From positions 60,108,501 to 60,172,500 of the forward strand of contig JAKSXM010000007.1 of the NCBI GenBank assembly GCA_022575985.1: DNA of 64,000 bases, in the 5' to 3' direction. Origin of the DNA: Anagrus nilaparvatae. Taxonomy: Eukaryota > Arthropoda > Insecta > Hymenoptera > Mymaridae. The position numbers and the translations under genes were made by a program. Positions 48,247 through 58,568 of this stretch are shown piece after piece (positions within the stretch are counted from its first letter, which is position 1; each line of letters starts with the position of its first letter). The notes under the pieces are model-generated. The model made no database searches. It worked only from the letters and a program-made list of their open reading frames with translations, and had not been told where the DNA came from.

Positions 48247-50114
48247 TTAATAGTCACTATCATCATCAGAATCGCTGTCATCATCTTCACTATTAGAATA
48301 ATGTAGAGCATTTATATCATCTTCACTGCTATCATAACTGTCATCATCACTATCATAACTATCATCACTGCTATCAAAATAATCATTAGAATTATCGCTA
48401 TCATCATCACTGCCAAAGCCATTATCACTATTATAAGTATCATCTTCATTCAAATAATTATATGCAATATAGTCATCATAGTTATCATTTTCATCGTAAT
48501 TAAAAAGGTAACCTTTTAAGTATATTTCCAGTGATAATGATGAAAAATTATTAATATTAGATATTTGAAGCTTATCATATTCTTTTTTATTGACAAACAT
48601 GATTACTTTCAAAATATGTTTATCACCTCGATTTATTTTTAATGTATCAATATTTTTTAAAAGTTCATAATTAGAATTGCGATAACCAGTAAAACGTATT
48701 ATTTCTAAATTTTTTAATTTACTTATTATGCTAATTAATTTATGTACATTTAAATCAACTGCCCAAGAAACATTAAAAACTGTTAAATTTGGTAACTGGC
48801 TAAGGCTGTTTAAACCTATGTCAGTAAATATGCTTACTTTGATTTCTATTTCTCTTATATTTTGACATTTACTTACAGCTATTAAAATATTATCTATATT
48901 ACATTCAGTGCCAAATAATACAAATTTTTTCAAATTTTTAAATCTAGCAAAATATTTTAGACCATCAAAGGTCAATTTAATAGAATTGAAAACTTGTATA
49001 TTAATTGTTTCTAAATTTATACAACCAGAAAAATTTTTCATAAATTCATCAGTTAAATTAAAAGTTTTGCAAATAAAATGTTTTAAATTTTTAAAACGAG
49101 AAATAATACATGGGTTCAAAGCCAAAATATCTAATGTTTGAAGTGAATCTGTTGGTATGTTTATTAAGAAATTTTCATTTTTATTTGAACCTGCTATGTG
49201 AGTAGCTATTTTAAATAAAAATTTTTGCTTACTTAGTAATTTAGATAAATCTTTGTCGTATTTGATTTTTGATTTTGATGAAAATAATGAAAATTCATGT
49301 ATATTTTCACAACAGCTCATACTAAGAGATTTTACTATTTCAATTGTTTCAATATTTAAATTTAGGTGCAAAATGTTAATATTCCTCAGCAAAGCAAAAA
49401 GATTTAACAAATAATCTTTAGCTTCAACAATGCAATTAACTAATTTTAACTCTAAAATCGAATCTGCATGCAAACTTAATAAGCAAATGCCATTAATTTT
49501 TAGATCCTCTAAAGCAAGGTTTGATAATTTAGTATTTTTTTTAAATATTGTATCAAGAATTCTATCAAAGCGAAATTTCTTATTTAAAGGATTATTACGT
49601 AAAGAAAAATTAGTTAGTTCACTGCAACAAGAAAAAATCTTTTTAAATAATAACAAAAAATTTAAATCCACATCAATTTGAATAATTAAATTATTTAAAT
49701 AACAGCCACATCTAAGTATAACGTTTAAAATAAAATTATTAATTCTTTTATATAAGTTCCGATAAAGTCGAGGATGTTTTTCCTTATCAACTATTTTAAA
49801 TATTTTAAAAATAAATTTATGACTTATTTCTAAACTTTTAACATTACTCCAGGAAAGTTTTGCAAGCCTTCTCCATTTTTTACAAACTAGTTCAATCGTT
49901 AATTTATCCTTGATTGGTAAATGTTTGAAAACTCCTACTAAAAGGTTATCATTGAGACGATTGTTAATATTCTTACTGAACTTATCAACATAAACAATCC
50001 GGCTTATTGGTCTCAATTTAATTACTTTTATACCTAATAATAAAAAAATTATAAAAATTAGCACTAATTCTAAATTGCTTTAATATTTTTATCCTCACCT
50101 GATTCTGAACCCAT
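48247..50114 (-). CDS. F-box/leucine-rich-repeat protein with acidic Ser/Asp tail (two exons)
   Basis: The start is MGSESG, encoded by a 16 bp exon (50114-50099) spliced GTGAGG...TTATTAG to 50033-48247; 600 residues. The hydrophobic start at 50064 lies in the intron and is rejected. An F-box spans about residues 31-70 (LNDNLLVGVFKHLPIKDKLT, then VCKKWRRLAKLSW). About 15 irregular leucine-rich repeats follow to residue 510. The last 75 residues are almost only Asp, Ser, Asn, Glu and Tyr (SDDDSDNSNDYFDSSDDS). F-box/LRR proteins recruit substrates to the SCF ubiquitin ligase through Skp1, so this is a likely adaptor. The acidic tail might be a casein-kinase-2 target or histone/basic-protein contact (inference). 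It is head-to-head with the zinc-finger gene at 50683. Confidence 0.85.
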
Positions 50115-50279
50115 TGTCCGAAACTTCTAAATATTTAATTATGAATGTATATAATATAGTATTTCTTGATATTTAAATAAATTTAAGCAAAATAGAAGCA
50201 CACTTTTAGCATTAGTTTTTACAATAAAACTAATTACACGTTTTTAATAAACAATAAACAAAACCAAGAAAACAAAGCA

Positions 50280-50345
50280 TTTGCTTTGCAGCTGCATCGT
50301 GCGCGCGTGCGTGCCTAGTTTATTTGGTCACGTGCAGAAATCCCG
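50280..50345. promoter_or_regulatory. Candidate shared promoter between divergent genes
   Basis: The 568 bp between the F-box ATG and the nine-finger ATG contains a local GC-rich island (GTGCGCGCGTGCGTGCC) and a CACGTG E-box at 50329-50334. A TATCGA word lies at about 50456-50461. Head-to-head spacing this short suggests shared control. Confidence 0.4.
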
Positions 50346-50682
50346 CTAACAACAACAAAGTTCGAAACAACTAGAATAAACTAAAATCGTCTTCGAAACT
50401 TATTCTTTCGGTTTTTTGCAAACAATAATTAGTAAGTAGTTTACATATATATAGATATCGAATAAAACTGTTTTTTTGTGCAATGTGTTGAAATCACTTG
50501 AAAATATAAATTATAAAACTGAATGTACTTATTGAAATAAAAGTTTACATTCCGGAACTCACGATTTGTAAGTATGAAATTTAAGGTTATAGACTTAGGA
50601 GTATTATATTTACATATATTTTAAAAAGATATTAAATTTTTTACATAAAAAATTTGTTGATTGCATAAACAGTTTATCTACA

Positions 50683-52251
50683 ATGGAGAAAACCGCACAT
50701 CTTCAAATTTCTAAACCAAAAGAATCAGATAAAACAAAATTATGTTTGTTAAAAAAAAACGAAGCATCTTTAAAAAATATTACACTCCCTTATTTTAAAT
50801 GTGATTTATGCTTAAAACTTTTCAAAAGTTCAAATTCTCTTAAATTTCATCGTAAGTTGCATTCTGGTGAGAGACCTTATAAATGTAATTTGTGTGATAA
50901 AACTTATTCTCGTTCAAGTTGTCTTGATGTTCATCAAAAGATTATTCATTCTGGTATAAAACCTTTTAATTGCAATTATTGTGATAAAAAATTTGCAATG
51001 AAGTATAAGTTGACAACTCATCTTCTAATTCATTCGGATGAAAAACTTCATATGTGTACATATTGTAAAAAGACATTTAAGTATTTAACAGGCCTCCAAA
51101 TTCATGAAAGAACTCACTCAGGTCTAAATTTTGTTGAGTGTGCACACTGCGAGAAAAAATTTATCAGTAAAAGTAGTTTAATAAGACATTTTCCAGTTCA
51201 CACAGGCAAAAGACTATATAAATGTTTATTATGCAAGAAACAATTTAAATATTTAAGTAACCTTCAAAATCATCAAAAGATTCACTCTAATTTAAAATCT
51301 TTTACTTGTGAACATTGTAAAAAAGGATTTATTACTAAAAATGAATTAAAAAGTCATCTTGCAGTTCATTCAAATGATAGACCATTATACAAATGTTTGT
51401 TATGCAAAAAAACTTATAAATATAAAACTTATCTAATTATTCATAAAAAAATTCATGCCAATAAGAAAAATTTTGAATGTCATAAATGTAAAAGAAAATT
51501 TGTCTTAAAATCTTATTTAAAAAAGCATCTTAAAAGAAATTGTTGCAAAACTGAAAAAAATATCTTTAAAATGAAAAGATGCTTTGTTTTCTTATTAAAA
51601 TGTGATAACAAAATACAAAACATTTCTAATAAAATTAAATTAGATTTATTTGATAATAATTTAAGTGAAACACAAATCATTTGTGATAATGAACTTAAAA
51701 ATCAATCAGACGAAATAGAAACACTAGATTCTCTTAAAACTTCAACCAATTTAAATGCTCAAAATATAACTAAAATAATTGATTCTGAAATTTCAGAAAT
51801 TAATAAAAGTATAAACAAAATATCATTGAATGACGTTAAAATTAGTGATGATCAAACAAATGCTCATGTAAATAAAAACAATGAGATATCATCAGGAGTT
51901 TTATCATCAAATGCTGCTAGTGAAATATTACATTCAAATTTAAGTTCTACAATAAATAATAATTCCCTTGAAGTTTCTTCTGAATCAATGATAGATTCTA
52001 TTAATTTCAGTATTAAAAATGAAGACCTTAATTTAATTAACTCTATAATAAGCCAAGATAATGAAAATAATTCTGATTTAGATGATGAAGATGATTTTAT
52101 TTTATTTTACGATGAAAGCAAAAATGAATCTTTAAACAAGCAATCTTCTGAAATGGTAATACATGAAAGTGTATGTTTATCTGATAAAAGTTCCTTTAAT
52201 GAAATAATAGAAAATTTAGAAACATTGATAAAGGATGATTCATGTATATAA
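50683..52251 (+). CDS. C2H2 zinc-finger protein with nine fingers
   Basis: Single exon, 522 residues. Nine fingers lie in one block at about residues 38-288. The first linkers are canonical (HSGERPY, HSGIKPF), the later ones looser. The ninth finger ends HLKRNCC, a C2HC form. Odd and even fingers alternate between two sequence types (YKCLLCKKQFKYLSNLQNHQ versus CEHCKKGFITKNELKSH), a sign of expansion by two-finger duplication. The C-terminal 230 residues are Asn/Ser/Ile-rich and end with an acidic patch (DLDDEDDFILFYDE). No PxDLS motif is visible, unlike the two minus-strand zinc-finger genes, so this one may not recruit CtBP. Nuclear DNA-binding factor; target unknown. Confidence 0.88.
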   Translation: MEKTAHLQISKPKESDKTKLCLLKKNEASLKNITLPYFKCDLCLKLFKSSNSLKFHRKLHSGERPYKCNLCDKTYSRSSCLDVHQKIIHSGIKPFNCNYCDKKFAMKYKLTTHLLIHSDEKLHMCTYCKKTFKYLTGLQIHERTHSGLNFVECAHCEKKFISKSSLIRHFPVHTGKRLYKCLLCKKQFKYLSNLQNHQKIHSNLKSFTCEHCKKGFITKNELKSHLAVHSNDRPLYKCLLCKKTYKYKTYLIIHKKIHANKKNFECHKCKRKFVLKSYLKKHLKRNCCKTEKNIFKMKRCFVFLLKCDNKIQNISNKIKLDLFDNNLSETQIICDNELKNQSDEIETLDSLKTSTNLNAQNITKIIDSEISEINKSINKISLNDVKISDDQTNAHVNKNNEISSGVLSSNAASEILHSNLSSTINNNSLEVSSESMIDSINFSIKNEDLNLINSIISQDNENNSDLDDEDDFILFYDESKNESLNKQSSEMVIHESVCLSDKSSFNEIIENLETLIKDDSCI

Positions 52252-53093
52252 TAATTGATGATACTAAATATACCTATTTCATAATTTAGTATTTTTAGTA
52301 TTAAACTTATAATTAAATAAAAAAAATTTTAATGTAAAATTTGAAATTTAAAATATTATTAGATTATATATACCTATTAAGTCTTACTTATAGTTAAGAT
52401 AAGTATTTACTATGATGAAAAGTTGTTAAAAAAAGTAAAAATTAAAGAACATATATATAATAATACTTATTTTTGTGTTGCAATTTTAATTATTTAAATT
52501 AAATTAAAGCTTGCAAATCTTGTAGTAGAAAAACATCATAATAATATAAAAAAACTGCCTATTACTAATAATTTTTAATAATTTATTTACAACCTGTTCC
52601 TTTAAGTGTATATTTAAAAATATAATTTCATAATTTTTTTGTATTATTATATTATGGATTTCACTATGTCATTTAATAAGTTCATTAGTGTACCAAAAAG
52701 TAAAATGTTAATTTATAAATAGTTAATCTTTTCTCTCCTCGTTTCTCTCCCTTTAGTGTTAATAATTTCTAATTATTATAAACAATTGTATTTATATGGA
52801 AAAAATTAATTTTTTTTCTGTACATTTTTTTTTGTAATTTAAAAAACGGGAAATTTCCTGTTTATACTTCTAATTAAAAATAAAATAAATAAAATAAAAT
52901 ATTATTATAGAATAGTTTCAATAATAGTATAATTGTTTTGTTTATTAAAAAAAAAAGAAGATATTTATAAGTTTCATGTTAAAAACTTATAAATATCTTC
53001 TTTCAACGCTGCGTTGCAAAATTATTTTGAGTGTAACCGCTTTACCTAGTAATTCTAATAACCACAACGGGCCACATTGGGTAAAACTAGGTT
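52252..53093. other. Intergenic with one hairpin
   Basis: No gene seen. At about 52957-53001 AGAAGATATTTATAAGTTT and its complement flank a 6-7 base loop, a perfect short hairpin. It lies some 95 bases before the inverted-repeat element. Confidence 0.5.
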
Positions 53094-53569
53094 CTTATAG
53101 AGTGTTTGCACTATTACGTCACGACCGTGTCTGGAGGGTCTCGTCTTTTTTACTGTGTCATAGTATAGAAATATTATACACGTATTTGAATGAGATGCTA
53201 TTTGTTTTTTTAATTTTTATCAAAAAATATTAGTAAAAAATACTATTTTTTTAATGTAATATTAATATACAAATAATTTGTAAATAGTTTTAATATATTT
53301 TTTTGATTAACAAACGATTTTAATATAAGAAAAAGTATAAATACAGCATTCTCGTGAGGGCTATGAGTGCTTTGAATATTATAAAAAAGTTTTAATAAAT
53401 AAGAAGTTAAATAATTTATTGACAAATAATTTTGAATATTATTGTAAACATATTATTTGATTACTATTTTTTATTATATGAAAATAATAGAACAAGAAAT
53501 TTTTATTATCATTTAAGAAGTTTATAAATAAAAAATAATAATCAAATAATGTTTTTATGTTTTTATGTT

Positions 53570-54733
53570 TTAATGGATGTATGTTTTTTCAATTGTTTTG
53601 TAATTATAGTTTACTAAAATAAGTTTATTTAGGACCAAAAAATACAAATTTTCAATTTTCAAGCTCTCAGAGCAACTCAAATGTTAAATATTGGATTTTT
53701 TAAAAAATTCACAGACTTGGGATTTTTCGATCAGATTCAAATGATGTTATAAACTGGATTGAAAGACGTTTTCCATAGTCATTTTTCCGGTACAATCCGA
53801 ATTCGCTATTTGTTTTAACATTTTACCACTTTTTTTAGGAGAAAAATTCGTTTTTTTGTTTTTTATGGTTTCAATTTTCAAGGGTTTTAAAGTTTCGCAG
53901 ATTTCAAGAAAAAAATTTCTGTATAATATTTACAAGAGTCACTTGTATATTTTTTTCTCTGAAATTCAATAAAATCACTAGTTTTTTCATCCGGAGTTTT
54001 CTTTAGCCATAAAATTATTTGTTTCTATTTCTACTGGTTTTGTCCATTCTTATATATTTTACGATAGTAGCCAATTTGAGCCTGAAGGGTTTGAAATGTC
54101 TAAAATTTTTTTAAATAAATGAATATTGAGGGAAAAACTACTCTGGAAAATGCAAAAACTTCTTGTTTTTTGACGAAAAATAAATGAGTTATAGTTAATT
54201 AAAGATTTTGTAATAATTCCCCCTCGAATTCCCCTACAATCTCAATTTCACGTAACTAAAAAATTGGTTAGGTCAGTGAATTTTCACTACAATACAGATA
54301 AAAGTTTTTCTATTTTCTAGAGTAGTTTTTCCCTCAATATTCATTTATTTAAAAAAATTGTAGACATTTCAAACCATTCAGGCTCAAATTGGCTACTGTA
54401 GTAAAATATATAAGATTGGACAAAACCAGTAGAAATGGAAACAAATGATTTTATGGCTAAAAAGCGGTATGTAAAATGTTAAAACAAATAGCAAATTCGG
54501 ATTGTACCGGAAAAATGACTATGGAAAACGTCTTTTAATCCAGTTTATAACATCATTCGAATCTGATCGAAAAATCCCAAGTCTGTGAATTTTTAAAAAA
54601 ATCCAATATTTAACATTTGAGTTGCTCTGAGACCTTGAAAATTGAAAATTTGTATTTTTTGGTCCTAAATAAATTTATTTTAGTAAACTTTAATTACAAA
54701 ACAATTGAAAAAACATAAATCCATCATTAAAAA
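53570..54733. repeat. 1.16 kb palindrome inside the 2.7 kb element
   Basis: Left words ATGTTTTTTCAATTG, GGACCAAAAAATACAAATTT and CCGGTACAATCCGAATTCGC recur complemented in mirror order on the right. The loop is about 130 bp near 54160-54300. The left arm carries about 160-180 extra bases (roughly 53836-54000) that the right arm lacks. Confidence 0.75.
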
Positions 54734-54879
54734 CAATTTTAATTTATTTAAAAAAATTCAAAAATTGTTTTTTTTCAGTTATTGAAAAAATGTTATTTTC
54801 TTCCTAGCGGGCCGAAAGCACTTTTTTCGCCCCGCAACGAAATCGAAAAAAACGCGTTTTCACCCCACTGAGAAAGAAA

Positions 54880-55010
54880 AATTTCGTTTTGTCCATGGGA
54901 ACAAAAAAAAAATACCCCAGATCGCAGTTTACCATCCTCGGCTTCGCCTCGGATGCTAATTAACATGCGATCTGGGCCTTTTTTTTTGCTCCCTTGGTTA
55001 AAAATGTACT
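54880..55010. mobile_element. Hairpin copy of the TCGGCTTCG MITE
   Basis: CCAGATCGCAGTTTACCATC, CTCGGCTTCGCCTCGG and AACATGCGATCTGGGCC form a near-palindromic unit between GGGAAC-A(n) and T(n)-GCTCCC. It shares its core with copies at 11.5, 18.6 and 25.3 kb. Confidence 0.6.
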
Positions 55011-55773
55011 ATTTGAGCGTTCCAACTCAAAAAAACTATGGGGGGAGCAAAATTTTTTTTTCAAATTCACCCACCAACAACCCCAAAATTGGGTCGGTTC
55101 TCCCCGAGAGCTACGAGTTAAATGTTGGGACAAGCATTTCCTGTCTCAGGAGACCCTATAGAATAAGAAAATACCAGAGATTTTTAGTATAATCGTGGAA
55201 AAACTTTTTTCGCGTTCCAGACCACTGTGGAGGGCTATGAGTGCTTTGAATATTATAAAAAAGTTTTAATAAATAAGAAGTTAAATAATTTATTGACAAA
55301 TAATTTTGAATATTATTGTAAACATTATTTGATTATTATTTTTTATTTATAAACTTCTTAAATGATAATAAAAATTTCTTGTTCTATTATTTTCATATAA
55401 TAAAAAATAGTAATCAAATAATGTTTACAATAATATTCAAAATTATTTGTCAATAAATTATTTAACTTCTTATTTATTAAAACTTTTTTATAATATTCAA
55501 AGCACTCATAGCCCTCACGAGAATGCTGTATTTATACTTTTTCTTATATTAAAATCGTTTGTTAATCAAAAAAATATATTAAAACTATTTACAAATTATT
55601 TGTATATTAATATTACATTAAAAAAATAGTATTTTTTACTAATATTTTTTGATAAAAATTAAAAAAACAAATAGCATCTCATTCAAATACGTGTATAATA
55701 TTTCTATACTATGACACAGTAAAAAAGACGAGACCCTCCAGACACGGTCATGACGTAAAGTGCAAACACTCTA

Positions 55774-56816
55774 TAATATATAGGTAGCGCAGAAATCAGA
55801 ATAGATGACCATAGCACAACACCTTGTTAAATCCTCGGTTAAATCAACATTATTTTTTGGTAAATATCTAGTTAAATTAATTTAATTTTATAATTTTTTT
55901 AGAATTTAATAAAAGATGTAAATCACTTATTGCAAATATAGGTATTATTTTAAATTGCACTAAAATAAATTACCTTTTATAATTTCCTAAAGAATCTGTC
56001 CTAACCTTATAAGGTTAGAACAGATTTTTTATAATTTTTGCAGCTTTTTAGAAAAGTTCATTTTTTCTTATGATTTCATAATTTCAAAAATTATTTCATT
56101 GAAACTTAATTTTATTTTAGGATATAAGATTTATATTAATTAGTTCAATATATTTTAACAAAGTACAAAAAAAAAGCATAAATAATTATTGTTAATGTTA
56201 TATTAACTCAAATCTTTTAGTTTCAAATATTATAAAGAATAAGCATTCATTTTTAAATTACCAATAAATTAGCATAAATTTTGAATTTTTTATTTTGAAA
56301 AAAGTTCAAATTCTAATATGCAGTATGTCATCTACAGAACAGTTTTCTGTAGTTGCTGATACCAGCTGTTCATATAGTTGAGTATCATCATTCTTCATTT
56401 TGAGAGTGAGTTCTTTATTTTGAGAATATATAACCATAATTAAATATACTAAAAATTTAAGTGTTTATTTATTCATATTTTATTTTCATAAATTAAATTT
56501 TTATCTTATATCTGTTTTTAAAATTATATAAGCAAATATACTAAATTTCTTGTTCAGTAGCTATTTTATAACATGCATAATTATTATTTTCTACGATTGA
56601 TGTCACATTTTGTTTTTGTTAAATAATAATAAATGTAAGCTCTTTCTATAAATCTATATTTTTATGATTAACTTGAAAATTAAAATTTTTTGAAATTTAA
56701 ATGGTTTTCCAAAGATTAAAATTATTATATGTAATTTTGTATATAATACATTATACAATCTAAACATTTATTTATTTTACAACAATTTTAAAATTCCAGG
56801 TTTATATATATATAAT
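55774..56816. other. Intergenic and probable 5' UTR intron
   Basis: AT-rich; no exon seen. AAAATTCCAG at about 56790-56799 is a plausible acceptor just before the ATG at 56817, pointing to an upstream non-coding exon. A small hairpin (CTACAGAACAGTTTTCTGTAG) lies at about 56332-56352. Confidence 0.4.
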
Positions 56817-57692
56817 ATGTCTTCTAATCATCACATTATTGTTGAAAGCCAACATTTTGGATATGGTCATGTCAATGCTAGTCATGTTGATTATATTAAT
56901 TTCTGGCCTTGTATAGTAACAAAGTTGACAAAAAACGAAATAGAAACATTAAATGCTAAATGTTCAACTTCTGTAAATATGGAGAAATGGGAATTCCGTG
57001 GTACTGAATCATATAAATGTGAAAATTCTCTTGATAGCCTAAATGGAAAAAACTTGAACAATGCTTGTTCTTTTGTTCCATATATTATTGCAAAAGGTTT
57101 GAATTATTTTGTAAATTAAAAAATTTTTTGATAAAAAAAATTCTAGAAATTGAAATTTATTTTTCGACATTTTAATTATAATTTTAAAGTACAAAATATG
57201 AATTTTTAAGATACAAAAAGTCATCAATCAAATAACTAAAATAATCTAATAAAAATTTTTTAAATATAGGTTCTTATAAAATTTTAAAAGTAAGATTCAT
57301 ATCTAATTTTCCTAAACAATATGTTTTACTGGTTTCTTGTAATAAATTAAATTTGTAAATAAAAATTATAGAGAAATAATAAAAAAGTACATGATAACAA
57401 ACAAAAAAAGTATAATTTATTGGAATTAATTTTTTAGATTTCTTGTTAATTAAAATAAAATTTTTAATTTTAAATTATAATTTCAGGAATGACAGTGATA
57501 GAAGTATTGGATATGGTTTCTGATTGGGGATTTGCTATAGTTTCTCAAGTTCAGTTTATAACTGAATATAATTCTAATAGGATAATGTCATGGACTTTAC
57601 GAAAGGAAATTAAACCCGAAACAAAGTGGTCTTTAGTACGTGAAATAGAAACATCTGAGCTCCAGAATTTAAGTAATTTAAATATAAAATAA
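56817..57692 (+). CDS. Small two-exon protein, C-terminal half reminiscent of GFRP
   Basis: Exons 56817-57096 and 57487-57692 give 161 residues. The donor AAAAG|GTTTGA is weak, but the acceptor TTTCAG is good. The join is in phase and reads VPYIIAKGMTVIEVLDMVSD, a seamless sequence. The C-terminal 60 residues (VIEVLDMVSDWGFAIVSQ, then IMSWTLRKE) follow the pattern of GTP cyclohydrolase I feedback regulatory protein: a VL..L...GF.V helix-strand, then a W.L.KE strand. The N-terminal 90 residues do not match the usual GFRP start and I do not recognise them. If related, it would bind the tetrahydrobiopterin pathway enzyme or have taken another role. If the splice is wrong, exon 1 alone encodes 100 residues. 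Confidence 0.5.
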
Positions 57693-58568
57693 TTTTATCT
57701 TTTTAACTATAAATAATTACATTTATAAATAAAAAAAATTTATGATATTAAAAATAAATATTATACATTCTTGAAAGTAACTTATAAATAAATCCCCTTA
57801 ACAGTAACTCCTCTTTTTTTAACATTTCAGTGTATAGTTAAATTTTTTTTTTCATTTTCCAGCTATGGAGTTCAAAAATAGTAATTTATTGACAAATAAC
57901 TAATATTAATCATTAAAGTATGATTTATTAATTTAGTAATGTATGCATACTCTAACATTATATAGGTATTATAGATACTAAATAATAAATATAAAAATAA
58001 TAATAATTTTTTGTAACTACATATAGTATAATAATACAGGGTAAAAAAATGAAACAAACTTTTAGAAATAAAAAATAATTATACAATTTTATTTAACAAT
58101 TAGTGATATTAATAGCAGAATATTTTTCTTTCTGGTCGAATCTTACTATTTTTTAGATTTATTTTTAGACCTTGAAAATCTTGACTATTAAATTTTATTT
58201 TACTAGTTGTTTTTATGGACTTATTAGTTAAATTTTTAAAATTATGCGAAACAAGCTCTTATATTCACGGCTTCTATAATTATTTTCGCTATTTCTTCAT
58301 CGCTGACATTGTATTTTCTAAGTTCAAAAGTTAATTAGTAAATTCATCAAATTTGGAAATCGACTTATGCTCCGAAATGCTAAATTGGCCAAATTACAAT
58401 TGTAAATGAATAAATCAATTCCAAAAAATTCAAAAATTTTGAGTTCTTAAATCAATTAAATTATAAAAAGAACCGAATGAGTTAAGAAAATAATTAAGAT
58501 CTCGACGAAAGAAGAATTCCAGAAAATACCAGTCCAACTGGTGACTGATAAAAAAAATACGAATTAAC
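57693..58568. other. Intergenic, no convincing gene
   Basis: AT-rich interval between convergent genes. A 30-codon minus-strand frame at about 58240-58320 looks protein-like but has no start or partner exon. Confidence 0.45.

Larger units (their letters stand above)
53094..55773. mobile_element. 2.7 kb inverted-repeat element with nested palindrome
   Basis: Outer arms: 53094-53551 (TATAGAGTGTTTGCACT, GACCGTGTCTGGAGGGTCTC) and its near-exact complement at 55331-55773. A third partial copy in left-arm orientation, 55228-55330, abuts the right arm and makes a second tight hairpin. Between them lie the palindrome at 53570-54733 and a MITE copy at 54880-55010. The same 60-codon frame appears on opposite strands in both arms only because of the repeat. 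No transposase found. Confidence 0.75.

Noticed and set aside
50034..50064. Hydrophobic start MLIFIIFLLLG of the first F-box protein
   Set aside because: It lies in an intron with clear GTGAGG donor and TTATTAG acceptor; MGSESG is the better start.
53243..55629. Identical 60-codon frame on both strands at 53243-53425 and 55447-55629
   Set aside because: The duplication is explained by the inverted repeat; the frame is A/T-rich with no domain or start context.
58240..58320. Minus-strand peptide frame (RKYNVSDEEIAKIIIEAVN) downstream of the second F-box gene
   Set aside because: Only about 30 codons, no start, and the only donor in the F-box exon does not join it in frame.
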